Shown one piece after another: positions 7,571 to 20,410 of a DNA stretch of 64,000 bases (positions within the stretch are counted from its first letter, which is position 1; each line of letters starts with the position of its first letter). The DNA lies in the NCBI RefSeq assembly GCF_900102365.1, contig NZ_FOIN01000003.1, forward strand, positions 62,001 to 126,000, read 5' to 3'. Below the pieces are notes generated by a model that saw nothing but the letters and a program-made list of their open reading frames with translations, searched no databases and was not told the DNA's origin. The translations under genes and the position numbers were made by a program. Origin of the DNA: Thomasclavelia cocleata. Lineage in GTDB: Bacteria > Bacillota_I > Bacilli_A > Erysipelotrichales > Coprobacillaceae.

Positions 7571-9004
7571 TTAAGAAATTCTTTGCTTTAATAACTCAAT
7601 CAATAACTTACTTGTAAGACTAGGATTAGCTTGACCACCTGTCTTTTTCATAATTTGTCCAACTAAAAATCCAACTGCTCGATCTTTACCATTACTATAA
7701 TCCTCAATTGATTGAGGATTAGCATCAAGAACCTCATTAATAATTCTAGTTAATTCTTCTGGTGAAGAAATCTGTTTCATATTATTTTCTTCAATAATAA
7801 CTTCAGGATCTTTTCCTTCATTCATTAAAATTTCAAATACTTTCTTCCCTTGTTTACTCGAAATAGTTCCATCTTGAATATAATTAATCATCTTCGCTAA
7901 AAATTCAGGAGTAATTTTAGTATCAGTAATAATCAAATTACTTTTATTTAAATATGCTTGAACTTCACCTAATAACCAGTTACAAGCAATCTTATAGTAA
8001 TTAGTATACTTAACTGTTTCATCAAAGAAATCAGAAATTTCTTTAGTTTGTACTAATATCAAAGCATCAGTTTTAGGAATATTATATTCATTTATATAAC
8101 GAGCAACCCGAGATTCAGGCATTTCTGGTATTCTTGCAATAATATCTTCTACCCATTGGTGTTCTAAACGAATTGGCAAAATATTTGGTTCTGGATAATA
8201 TTTATAATCCACAGCATCACCTTTAGCACGCATAACAACAGTTTCTTTTTTATCCTCATCATATCGACGAGTTTCTTGTAATACTTCACCACCACTAATC
8301 AATACTTTTTCTTGACGTGATACCTCAAATTCAATTGCCTTTTGAACATTAGAAATAGAATTTAAGTTCTTAATTTCAGTTCTTGTTCCAAATTTATCAC
8401 TTCCAAAAGGACGAATTGAAATATTAACATCACAACGCATTGATCCTTCTTCCATCTTTGCATCACTTACTTCTGTAAATAAGAAAATTTGTCTGAGTTT
8501 TTCTAAGTAAGCTGCAGCTGCTGCTCCACTACGAATCGTTGGCTTTGTCACGATTTCAATTAACGGAATACCAGCACGATTATAATCAATTAATGAATAA
8601 TCATCAAAATGTAACTGTTTAGCAGTATCTTCTTCCATATGTAATCTTTCAATTTCAATTACTTGTTTACAACCATCTACTTCGATTGTCATTGTCCCAT
8701 TACGACCAATAGGATAACGATCCTGTGTTATTTGAAATCCTTTTGGTAAATCTGAATAATAATAATTTTTACGATCAAATTGAACTAATTCATCAATTTC
8801 CATATTTAAAGCACTACATACTCTAATCGCAAATTCAACCCCTGATTTATTTAAAACAGGCATTGCCCCTGTCATTCCTAAATCCACAATATTAGCATTT
8901 GTATTTGGTGCTTCCCCAAATGTTACTGGGGCTCCAGAAAACATCTTTGATTTTGTTTTAAGTTCACAGTGAACTTCTAATCCAATAACAGTTTCAAAAT
9001 TCAT
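7571..9004 (-). CDS. gatB: Asp-tRNA(Asn)/Glu-tRNA(Gln) amidotransferase subunit B
   Basis: GatB activates the misacylated tRNA for amidation in the GatCAB complex. The N-terminus ETVIGLEVHCEL and the segments MEEGSMRCDVNISIR and TRTEIKNLNSISNVQ are diagnostic. The C-terminal YqeY-like tail ends the protein. Length 477 is normal. It follows gatA by six bases and forms the end of the gatC-gatA-gatB operon. The genome therefore likely makes Gln-tRNA or Asn-tRNA by the indirect route. Confidence 0.97.
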   Translation of the reverse strand: MNFETVIGLEVHCELKTKSKMFSGAPVTFGEAPNTNANIVDLGMTGAMPVLNKSGVEFAIRVCSALNMEIDELVQFDRKNYYYSDLPKGFQITQDRYPIGRNGTMTIEVDGCKQVIEIERLHMEEDTAKQLHFDDYSLIDYNRAGIPLIEIVTKPTIRSGAAAAAYLEKLRQIFLFTEVSDAKMEEGSMRCDVNISIRPFGSDKFGTRTEIKNLNSISNVQKAIEFEVSRQEKVLISGGEVLQETRRYDEDKKETVVMRAKGDAVDYKYYPEPNILPIRLEHQWVEDIIARIPEMPESRVARYINEYNIPKTDALILVQTKEISDFFDETVKYTNYYKIACNWLLGEVQAYLNKSNLIITDTKITPEFLAKMINYIQDGTISSKQGKKVFEILMNEGKDPEVIIEENNMKQISSPEELTRIINEVLDANPQSIEDYSNGKDRAVGFLVGQIMKKTGGQANPSLTSKLLIELLKQRIS

Positions 9005-9010
9005 CTTTCC

Positions 9011-10459
9011 TTACCCCTCTCTTGAATACTGATTTGCTAAACCTAATGCTTGTTCTAAAGCATATGCGACATTAAATACTGTTTGTTCTTCAAATAAACG
9101 TCCCATAATATTTACAGCAATTGGCATTCCTTCACAAAATCCTGAAGGAATTGAAATACTTGGTGTTCCTGCAAAATTACCTAAAGCCAAATGATTTTCT
9201 AAAATCAAATATTCATCAGATAAACGATCATCATTAGCCTCATCTAATTTAGGTGCTATACCACCACCATTAGGTGTTAAAATAATATCATAGTTATCAT
9301 AAATTTTATTCATTTCTTCAACAATCAAACGACGTACTCGTTGAGCTTTTCTAAACATTCTTTCTTGATTTTCTGTAGCTAATGCTATGTTTCCAAGGAT
9401 AAAACGTCTTTTGATATGTGCACCAAAACCATCAGTCCTTGAATTAATCATTACTTCATCAGTTGAACTACCTGGTTGACGATCGCCATATTTAATCCCA
9501 TCTAAACAAGAATGGTTACTTGTAGCTTCACTATTAGCGATAATTGTATATGTAGGTAAAATTGCTTTAGCCAAATATACAGGTATTTCTACTTCTTCAA
9601 CTATAGCCCCTAATTGTTTAAAAGTTTCAACAACATGATTAAAATTATTTTTAATCTCAACATTACGAATCTCATTACTAATAGTTTTCAAAACTGCAAT
9701 TTTCATTCCTTTAATATCACTATTTAATTCTTGTAAATAATGTGGTACATCTCTTGTACTTGATGTCATATCTCGCTTATCATAACCTGCTAAAGCTTCA
9801 GTAACGATTGCCATATCTCGAACATTACGTGTAAATGCACCAACATGATCTAGACTTGATGCATAAGGAATAACTCCAAAACGAGAAATTCTTCCCCATG
9901 TTGGTTTAAAACCTACTATCCCACAAAATCCTGCTGGTTTACGAATCGAATCTCCAGTATCACTTCCAAGAGCAAATGGTACAATACCACTACCAACTAA
10001 TGCTGCACTTCCTCCTGATGAACCTCCAGCTATTCTTGTTGAATCCCAAGGATTAAAAACAGGTCCTGTTAATGCTGACTTGTTTGTTCCTCCCATCGCT
10101 AATTCATCCATACTTGATTTTCCAATCAAACTAATGCCTTTATCAAATAATTTTTCAACTACTGTGGCATTATAAACGGGTACATAGTCTTCTAACATTT
10201 TACTAGAAGCTGTTGTTTTGATTCCTTTAGTATTAAAGTTATCTTTAAATACCCCAGGAATCCCTTTTAATATTTCATCATCATTAATTTTAATATCTTT
10301 AATATTATTTAATGCGTTATCTTTTGTGATTGTAACAAAAGCATTCAAACGATTTTGTTGAAACTCTGCTTCTTTAAATAAATCATGATAATATTCATCA
10401 ATATTTATTTTATCATTAACAATTAAATCATGTAATTCTTCAATTGAATATACTTTCAT
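9011..10459 (-). CDS. gatA: Asp-tRNA(Asn)/Glu-tRNA(Gln) amidotransferase subunit A
   Basis: GatA is the amidase that frees ammonia from glutamine. The Ser-cisSer-Lys core is present: TTASSKML supplies the Lys, and RIAGGSSGGSAALV and LGSDTGDSIRKPA supply the serines. The latter reads DTGDSIR where most Bacilli have DTGGSIR; I recall the D variant from Mollicutes. The start ATG overlaps the end of gatC by one base, which implies coupled translation. Length 482 is normal. Confidence 0.97.
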   Translation of the reverse strand: MKVYSIEELHDLIVNDKINIDEYYHDLFKEAEFQQNRLNAFVTITKDNALNNIKDIKINDDEILKGIPGVFKDNFNTKGIKTTASSKMLEDYVPVYNATVVEKLFDKGISLIGKSSMDELAMGGTNKSALTGPVFNPWDSTRIAGGSSGGSAALVGSGIVPFALGSDTGDSIRKPAGFCGIVGFKPTWGRISRFGVIPYASSLDHVGAFTRNVRDMAIVTEALAGYDKRDMTSSTRDVPHYLQELNSDIKGMKIAVLKTISNEIRNVEIKNNFNHVVETFKQLGAIVEEVEIPVYLAKAILPTYTIIANSEATSNHSCLDGIKYGDRQPGSSTDEVMINSRTDGFGAHIKRRFILGNIALATENQERMFRKAQRVRRLIVEEMNKIYDNYDIILTPNGGGIAPKLDEANDDRLSDEYLILENHLALGNFAGTPSISIPSGFCEGMPIAVNIMGRLFEEQTVFNVAYALEQALGLANQYSREG

Positions 10460-10749
10460 TATCCCACCACCTTTGGTACTTTAATTTGATTATCTTGAAC
10501 ACTTTTAGCATTCTTCAAAACATCTTCACAACTAATTACATCAACTGGTTCATCTTCACGTAAAAAACTAGTTTCAATTTCATAAGGATAAGCTAAAGGT
10601 TCTTTACCCTCAGTATCTATTTTTTCTAATACTGCAACATGATTTAAAAATATATCATATTCTTCTATAAGTTCTGGCATTTCTTCATCACTTATATTAA
10701 ACATTGTTTTTAACCCTATCTTTTTCAACATCTCTTCTTTACTTTCCAT
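10459..10749 (-). CDS. gatC: Asp-tRNA(Asn)/Glu-tRNA(Gln) amidotransferase subunit C
   Basis: GatC is the small subunit that ties GatA to GatB. The 96-residue protein has the expected length and the C-terminal REDEPVD...NA...VPKVVG pattern. It lies first in gatCAB, nine bases after the lipoprotein gene. The start has an AGGAGA-like ribosome site. Confidence 0.93.
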   Translation of the reverse strand: MESKEEMLKKIGLKTMFNISDEEMPELIEEYDIFLNHVAVLEKIDTEGKEPLAYPYEIETSFLREDEPVDVISCEDVLKNAKSVQDNQIKVPKVVG

Positions 10750-10758
10750 AACCTTCTC

Positions 10759-11835
10759 CTAATACAATAAACTACTTTTAGCTTTTTCACCTTGCTCTTT
10801 AATAATAATTGCTTCCAAATCGTCCTGTGAATGGACTAATACTTTAATATCAAACCCAGTAAATTGATTATCTATTTCATCTGCTGCAGTTGATACTAGA
10901 TAAATTAATTCTTCATAAGTTTTTACATTAACATTTAATTTAATATTCATTGATTGAATCGTACCATCTTTATAACGACCATAACCAATTACTCCAACTG
11001 CTTCAGTAGCAGCTTTCTTCATATTACTTTTAAATATTTCAAACTGTGAAGCAGTTTCTTCATCTACTGCTGTAGCTTCTTCACTACTAAACATATAATT
11101 ATGATAATTTAAAGTATCAATACTACCTACACTATTTTCACAAAAACTTTTTAAAATATAACGTCCATTAATATCACTTTCATTAGTGTTAGTAGCGTAG
11201 TATACACAGATATTTGCTGGAATATCCTTTAAATCTTTTTTTGTTTGAAGATAATCATATAATTTACTAATTGATTGACGTCCAAAATCAGCTACGATTT
11301 GTTCATCCATTGAAGTACTTAAGCGATTATTATTCTCATCACGAGGATCAAGTACAATAGCTAAAGAAATACCTTTTAACTCATATTTGTCCCCTTCTTT
11401 TCGATAATAATCCTGCTCATGAACAGTAGATACCATAATTGGATTTTCAACTCCCCCAATTGCTTCTCCCCTTTGTACCTGCAAAGTATGAGGATATTCT
11501 TTAGGATCACTAGAACGTCTTAATAATTTATTCATATCTTCATTTTTTAGATATTGTCCTTCTGACATATAATAATCAGCAGTTGAAAAATGAGCAGTTG
11601 ATAATATTTGTAATTCTCTACCAATTGTTTGAAAATCACTAGTTTGTCCAAAAGAAGTATAGTAATTATCACGATTTAAATTAGTATTAAAATTCACTAC
11701 TCGATAAAATGAATCATCTAAACTATCAGTAGTAGAAACATCATTTGCTGTCTGACTTTCAACTGTTTCTTTAACATCATGACATCCTGTAAGCAACAAA
11801 GACATTACTAATAAAGCTGCTATTTTTTTCATCAT
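10759..11835 (-). CDS. CamS-family lipoprotein (sex pheromone precursor type)
   Basis: A signal peptide ends in a lipobox LLLTGC (Cys18), so the protein is anchored to the outer face of the membrane. The rest fits the CamS family, whose signal peptides release pheromone-like peptides in staphylococci and enterococci. The position between ligA and gatC is the usual one for camS. The length of 358 residues fits. Whether this lipoprotein yields a signalling peptide is not shown by the sequence. Confidence 0.88.
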   Translation of the reverse strand: MMKKIAALLVMSLLLTGCHDVKETVESQTANDVSTTDSLDDSFYRVVNFNTNLNRDNYYTSFGQTSDFQTIGRELQILSTAHFSTADYYMSEGQYLKNEDMNKLLRRSSDPKEYPHTLQVQRGEAIGGVENPIMVSTVHEQDYYRKEGDKYELKGISLAIVLDPRDENNNRLSTSMDEQIVADFGRQSISKLYDYLQTKKDLKDIPANICVYYATNTNESDINGRYILKSFCENSVGSIDTLNYHNYMFSSEEATAVDEETASQFEIFKSNMKKAATEAVGVIGYGRYKDGTIQSMNIKLNVNVKTYEELIYLVSTAADEIDNQFTGFDIKVLVHSQDDLEAIIIKEQGEKAKSSLLY

Positions 11836-11876
11836 ATGATTCCTCCTTATACTAGTGCATTATAACATTATTTTCC

Positions 11877-13910
<2,034 letters not shown>

Positions 13911-13926
13911 TTAACTATAAAACAAA

Positions 13927-13945
13927 AATGTGCATTTTGCACATT
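13927..13945. repeat. Inverted repeat upstream of ligA
   Basis: AATGTGCA and TGCACATT flank three bases. On the minus strand a TATAAT -10-like hexamer overlaps its start and TTTTTG follows its end. It could be a weak terminator of the GNAT gene or an operator over a ligA promoter. The sequence does not decide. Confidence 0.5.
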
Positions 13946-14070
13946 ATAATTTCATATGAAAATTCATTTAATTTTTATAATAGGCAAATATCACAACAAA
14001 ACCATATCCTAATATCTTTCTTCTTTAAAATTTTTTAATTAACTAAAACAGCTAGTACATATAATTACTT

Positions 14071-14529
14071 TTATAACTTCATTCTCATAGTTTTCATTTC
14101 CTCATCAAAATCCATTGCTTTGTATAAAGCAATTGCCTTATCATTTTGACTCAAAACATTTAATTCAATATACTTACAATCTTTTTCTAATGCCCATTTT
14201 TTCACACTTTCAATCAGTTTTTTTCCTATCCCCTTATTTCTAAAAACAGGTTCAACAACAAGATCCATTAAATATGCAAAATTATGTTCTACAAGACAAT
14301 TATATGGAGGTGTTTTTTGTTTTTGAACAAGAGCAAGTCCAATAATTTTTGTATCATATGCAATTAAAATATCACTATCTTCATTTTCAATAATCATTCT
14401 TATAAATTCATCATCTTGTTTTGCCACTTTAAAATACTCTGGTTGTAATTTAGCCATATCACTAAATAATATAGTATATAAATCTATGATTCCATCAATA
14501 TCTTTAGCAGCTGCTTTTCTAATTTTCAT
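14071..14529 (-). CDS. GNAT-family N-acetyltransferase
   Basis: A 152-residue single-domain acetyltransferase that uses acetyl-CoA. The acetyl-CoA loop is visible in VEPVFRNKGIGKKLIESVKKWA, which fits the R/Q-x-x-G-x-G/A motif. The C-terminal NDKAIALYKAMDF is the usual GNAT end. The substrate is unknown. It is inserted between pcrA and ligA, genes that are adjacent in many related genomes. Confidence 0.9.
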   Translation of the reverse strand: MKIRKAAAKDIDGIIDLYTILFSDMAKLQPEYFKVAKQDDEFIRMIIENEDSDILIAYDTKIIGLALVQKQKTPPYNCLVEHNFAYLMDLVVEPVFRNKGIGKKLIESVKKWALEKDCKYIELNVLSQNDKAIALYKAMDFDEEMKTMRMKL

Positions 14530-14571
14530 ATATCCCTCCTAAATTAATTTTATATTATCAACACTAAATAG

Positions 14572-15369
14572 TTATTTCCAGGTTACTGGATAATTTAAAT
14601 GCTTTGGTAACTTTGTATTTCGATTCCCTTTAGCTGAATTAACCTGTCCTTGGGTTAAAAATAATGCTTTTGTTAAATCTGCATCATTAAAATTTGCATC
14701 TCTTGTATCTGCACCTAAAAAAATCGTATTATCAAATTTACAACTATCAAAATTAGCTGCAATTAATAATTTCATACTTAAATCCAAACCACTCATATCT
14801 TCTCCTTTAAAGTTTTTTGCTAAAAAGGCAGTAGGAACTTTTTTATTATTATTAAATTGTGAACATATTTGTTTTAAAACAGGATTTATTTTATCTTTAT
14901 AAGTATTTAAATTAAAAGATAATAACTCATTAGGAAAATAATTACATATCTTTTTATTTTCAATTATTAAATTTTTGATTCTCTCTTTCTTTTTACTTGA
15001 TATATCTAAAGTTAGTGCTTCTAATAAATAATATCTTACTTGATATAATTGAAAGACAATTATAAAAACATCAAATATTTCTGTTGCCTGATTTGTTAAA
15101 TCTCGATATGTTTTTCCCTGATAGATACATTGTGTAACATGTTGCCCAGCTCCAAAACAATCATATCCTATACATCCCTTTAAATTCCTATCTTCTAGTT
15201 GTGTATGTATTTTACATTGAAAATCATTTAGCAAATTATTACATGGCTGACCAGCTTTTTTATCTTTAGGAAAACCATCCATTTTTGAGAAAAATAAAGC
15301 AACACAGCATAATCCAGAACATTTAGAACAGTTTGTTTTTAATTGTAAGAGTTCTTCACTATAATTCAT
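14572..15369 (-). CDS. Cysteine-cluster protein with C-terminal pentapeptide repeats
   Basis: The N-terminus has CSKCSGLCC near residues 14-22 and further cysteines (CNNLL, FQCKIH, GCIGYDC). This resembles the metal-binding cluster of YkgJ-like proteins. The C-terminus (about 190-245) holds pentapeptide repeats in register, such as ANFDSCKFDNTIFLGADTRD and ANFNDADLTKALF, which form a right-handed helix. The function is unknown. The start codon lies one base past the stop of the upstream 57-residue gene (TAA AAA ATG), so the two are probably translated together. Confidence 0.82.
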   Translation of the reverse strand: MNYSEELLQLKTNCSKCSGLCCVALFFSKMDGFPKDKKAGQPCNNLLNDFQCKIHTQLEDRNLKGCIGYDCFGAGQHVTQCIYQGKTYRDLTNQATEIFDVFIIVFQLYQVRYYLLEALTLDISSKKKERIKNLIIENKKICNYFPNELLSFNLNTYKDKINPVLKQICSQFNNNKKVPTAFLAKNFKGEDMSGLDLSMKLLIAANFDSCKFDNTIFLGADTRDANFNDADLTKALFLTQGQVNSAKGNRNTKLPKHLNYPVTWK

Positions 15370-15372
15370 TTT

Positions 15373-15546
15373 TTATTCTCTACTTTTTAAAAGTTCTTCT
15401 TCAATCAATTCTTTTGAAATATTCATTGTTTTAATCATTTTTATATATTGATTATATTGGCATGTATCCTTGGCATACTTTCCTTGTGCATTTTTACATC
15501 TTTTAATAATTGAATTTATTTCTTTAAGCACATCTTCATTATTCAT
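15373..15546 (-). CDS. Small 57-residue protein, unknown
   Basis: An ATG at 15544-15546 with an AGGGGAT ribosome site opens a 57-codon frame: MNNEDVLKEINSIIKRC then KNAQGKYAKDTCQYN and a helical tail ending LLKSRE. It is rich in Lys and Glu and holds two cysteines. It ends four bases before the start of the cysteine-cluster gene, so they likely form a two-gene unit. I do not recognise it. Confidence 0.65.
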   Translation of the reverse strand: MNNEDVLKEINSIIKRCKNAQGKYAKDTCQYNQYIKMIKTMNISKELIEEELLKSRE

Positions 15547-15628
15547 ATTATCCCCTACTTTCTACTAATATCTAAATTAACTAAACCAGCTTTTTTCAAT
15601 TTTACTATTTCTAGCCTTTATTAACAAT

Positions 15629-15665
15629 AAAAAGAATACTTTGAGATAAAAATACCCAAAGTATT
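15629..15665 (-). terminator. Terminator of pcrA
   Basis: AATACTTTG pairs with CAAAGTATT and is followed on the minus strand by CTTTTTATT. The stem overlaps the pcrA stop codon. Confidence 0.75.
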
Positions 15666-17808
15666 AATTAGTCAATTTTTTTAACGCCTTATGACCAGCC
15701 ATCAGTGTTTTTAATCCTGCTGGAAGTTCAAAAGCAATATCTAATGTATTACCTTTAACTTTAACAACAACACCTTTTCCAAAACTGTCATGTAAAACAA
15801 AATCACCAGCAGCCCAATCAGTAATTTGATTATTCCCTACTAACTCTTCTTTACTTGGTGCTGTATTAATAAAATTTGATGTTTTAAAACGTGGCTTAGT
15901 TCCCACATGTTTTATTCCCTCTTTACCAACTTCATCAATAAATCGACTTGCTATTTTAGGTGAATCAGTCACAAAACTAAAACCTTCACTATCCGTTAAA
16001 AATAACTGCTTTTTTGCTCTAGTAAAAGCTACATATGCTAACCTGCGTTCTTCTTCTAAACCATCATCAGACTCACTTAAAGACCTAAAACTTGGAAAAA
16101 TCCCCTCTGACAATCCTAAAACAAAGACATAATCAAATTCTAAGCCTTTTGCCATATGAATCGTCATCAAACTAACATATTGTCCTTCATCAATATTATC
16201 ATTATCAGTATATAATGAAATTTCTTGTAAATAATTTTCTATCGTTGCTAAATCAGGATTTTGATTTTGAAATTCATAAATAGATCTTTGCAGCTCATGA
16301 ATATTATCAATTCTATTTTCCTCAAGATCCTTTTTCAACATTTCAATATATCCAAGATCATTCATTAAATTTTCAAACATCTCATGTAAAGGAAGATTAG
16401 ACTGCTTTGCAGTTTCAATTGCATTGACTAAAACCTTAACTTCTTTTTTAGCTTTAGCAGATAACTTAATTTGATCACTATAAAGAGTTAGCGCTTCATA
16501 TAAACTAACCTGATTATTTAAAGCTACTAATTGAATATTTTCAAGTGTCTTTTTACCTATTCCTCGACTAGGAACATTAATAATTCTTTCAAATGCCAAA
16601 TCTTCATCATTAGAAACTAATTGTAAATAACTTAAAGCATCTTTAATTTCTTTACGACTAAAGAATTTAAGCCCACCAAAAATACGATAATCGATCGCAT
16701 GTGAAATAAGACTTTGCTCAATCGTTCTAGATAAATAATTAGCACGATATAAGATTGCGAAATTACGATAATTAACCCCATCTATATCATTAATAATTTT
16801 CTCTATTTGACTAGAGATATAATCAGCTTCTTCTTGTTCACTTTTACCAGTATAATGAATTACTTCGGCACCACCAGTAGCTTCTGTATATAAATCTTTT
16901 TCTAAACGATTTTGATTTTTACGAATTAAACAGTTAGAAATATTTAATATATTTCCAGTTGAACGATAATTTTGATCTAATATTACTGTTTTACATGGCT
17001 TAAAATCTTTATCAAAATCTAAAATATAATTTACATCAGCACCCCTAAACGAATATATTGTCTGATCAGGATCTCCCACCACACAAGTAATAGCTTTTTT
17101 TGCCATCAATTTGACTAAACGATATTCAATATTTCCAACATCTTGAAATTCATCAACATGAATATATTGAAAACGGTGTTGCCATTTTTCTAATACATCT
17201 GGATAATTTTCAAATATATAAACTGCTTTTAATAACAAATCATCAAAATCAAGCATAAAATGATTTTCTTGATAATCAAGATATTCTTTATATACTTTTG
17301 CCTTTTTTATTTCACCTTGAAACTGTCCCGCTAATTCCAATGCTCTTTCTGGACTTACATTAGCCATCTTATAATTAGAAATTGAAGCAATCATACTTTT
17401 AATACTAATTGTTTTAGCATCAATATCTAAATTATTATATATTTTTTTAATTAATGCTTTTTGATCTTCTTCATCCATTATCATAAAATTACTAGGATAA
17501 TTGATTACATTAATATGTTGTCTTAAAATTCGTACACATAATGAATGGATCGTACAAATCAATGAGCCTAATGCATGAGGCCCTAACAGATTACTAACAC
17601 GTTCTTTCATTTCATTTGCAGCTTTATTTGTAAAAGTAATCGCTAAGATCTTACGTGGATCAACTCCAATTTCATCAATCAAATATGCAATTCGATATGT
17701 AACTACACGAGTTTTTCCTGAACCAGCTCCAGCAATTATTCTTAAATGACTATCAAGATAAGTAGCTGCTTCTTTTTGGTTTTTATTTAATAAATTATCT
17801 AAATCCAT
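15664..17808 (-). CDS. pcrA: ATP-dependent DNA helicase PcrA/UvrD
   Basis: This superfamily 1A helicase moves 3' to 5' in repair and replication-fork processing. Walker A is AGAGSGKT (residues 26-33). HVDEFQDVGNIEY is motif II with DExQ, GDPDQTIYSFRGA is motif III, and VSLMTIHMAKGLEFDYVF and EEERRLAYVAFTRAKK are motifs V and VI. The C-terminal Tudor-like segment (FGKGVVVKVKGNTLDIAFE) binds RNA polymerase in relatives. The 714 residues are normal. It heads the cluster that contains ligA, camS and gatCAB. Confidence 0.96.
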   Translation of the reverse strand: MDLDNLLNKNQKEAATYLDSHLRIIAGAGSGKTRVVTYRIAYLIDEIGVDPRKILAITFTNKAANEMKERVSNLLGPHALGSLICTIHSLCVRILRQHINVINYPSNFMIMDEEDQKALIKKIYNNLDIDAKTISIKSMIASISNYKMANVSPERALELAGQFQGEIKKAKVYKEYLDYQENHFMLDFDDLLLKAVYIFENYPDVLEKWQHRFQYIHVDEFQDVGNIEYRLVKLMAKKAITCVVGDPDQTIYSFRGADVNYILDFDKDFKPCKTVILDQNYRSTGNILNISNCLIRKNQNRLEKDLYTEATGGAEVIHYTGKSEQEEADYISSQIEKIINDIDGVNYRNFAILYRANYLSRTIEQSLISHAIDYRIFGGLKFFSRKEIKDALSYLQLVSNDEDLAFERIINVPSRGIGKKTLENIQLVALNNQVSLYEALTLYSDQIKLSAKAKKEVKVLVNAIETAKQSNLPLHEMFENLMNDLGYIEMLKKDLEENRIDNIHELQRSIYEFQNQNPDLATIENYLQEISLYTDNDNIDEGQYVSLMTIHMAKGLEFDYVFVLGLSEGIFPSFRSLSESDDGLEEERRLAYVAFTRAKKQLFLTDSEGFSFVTDSPKIASRFIDEVGKEGIKHVGTKPRFKTSNFINTAPSKEELVGNNQITDWAAGDFVLHDSFGKGVVVKVKGNTLDIAFELPAGLKTLMAGHKALKKLTN

Positions 17809-17954
17809 CTAATCACCACCACCGCTATATTATAGCTTATATCATTTATAAAAGATACTATTTCTACAAAAAATAATAGTAGCATATTACAAATAAAATC
17901 ACTAAATTCATAAACCCTTTCATACTAACTATATGACTTAAATAATTAAAATGC

Positions 17955-17960
17955 TATAAT
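17955..17960 (+). promoter_or_regulatory. Putative -10 element for the nucleosidase gene
   Basis: TATAAT lies 27 bases before the start codon at 17987, with AAAGGAGA (17973-17980) as ribosome site. The -35 box is not clear. Confidence 0.45.
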
Positions 17961-17986
17961 ATTAAAAATATTAAAGGAGACTCTTT

Positions 17987-18684
17987 ATGATTAATAAAAT
18001 TAGTATAATCTGTGTTAGTGATACTGAACTTGAACCATTTTAAAGCAAATTAAAGTTACTAAAACAATAAATAAGACAATGCTAAAATTTTATCAAAGTA
18101 ACTTTGTACAATTTGAATTAATTTTAGTTTATAGTGGGGTATGTAAAGTAAATGCTGCAATTGCAACCTGGCAGCTTATTAATTTATTTAATGTTGATAT
18201 AATAATTAACGCTGGAACAGCTGGGGGAATTGATGAATCTGTACAACTCTTTGACACAATTATTTCTAAAAAAGTTATCTATCATGATGTTGGTGATGAT
18301 ATATTAACAGATTTTCATCCCTGGTTAAAATCAAACTATTTTAGTACTGATCCATCATTAATTAATCTGATTAAAAGCTACTATCAAGAATCTAAATATC
18401 CCCTCTTAATTGGAACAACTGTTACTGGAGAACAATTCATTACTGATAAAAACAGAACTGAAATCAAACAAAAGTATTCTCCTTTATCTGTTGATATGGA
18501 AACTGCCAGTATTGGCCATGTCTGTTATATAAATAAAGTTCCTTTTATAACAATAAGGACAATTACTGATACAAATAAGTATCAAGGAATAGAGAATGTT
18601 GAACTTAATTGCATAAAAGCTTCATCCATATCTGCATATGTAGTATTTGAGTTTTTAACTAAACTAACAACATCTTTAATATAA
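17987..18684 (+). pseudogene. mtnN: 5'-methylthioadenosine/SAH nucleosidase with a one-base frameshift
   Basis: MtnN splits methylthioadenosine and SAH to adenine and a thioribose. A good ribosome site and ATG at 17987 open a frame MINKISIICVSDTELEPF that stops at 18042. Adding one T to the T4 run at 18038-18041 restores a continuous frame (EPFLKQIKVTKTINKTM) into the rest of the protein from 18079 on. The rest has NAGTAGGID, VDMETASIGHVC with the catalytic Glu, and TITDTN with the Asp. The N-terminal Glu of the active site is in the separated part. Either the gene is inactive, or one base is missing in the assembly, or slippage restores it. Confidence 0.8.
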
Positions 18685-18726
18685 AAAACAATGTATTAGC
18701 AATAAAACTAATTAACATTGTTTTTT
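18683..18726. terminator. Bidirectional terminator between mtnN and pyrD
   Basis: AAACAATGT pairs with ACATTGTTT and an inner ATTAG pairs with CTAAT. T runs occur on both strands. It lies between two convergent genes. Confidence 0.8.
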
Positions 18727-18736
18727 CATTTATTTA

Positions 18737-20402
<1,666 letters not shown>

Positions 20403-20410
20403 AGTATCTC

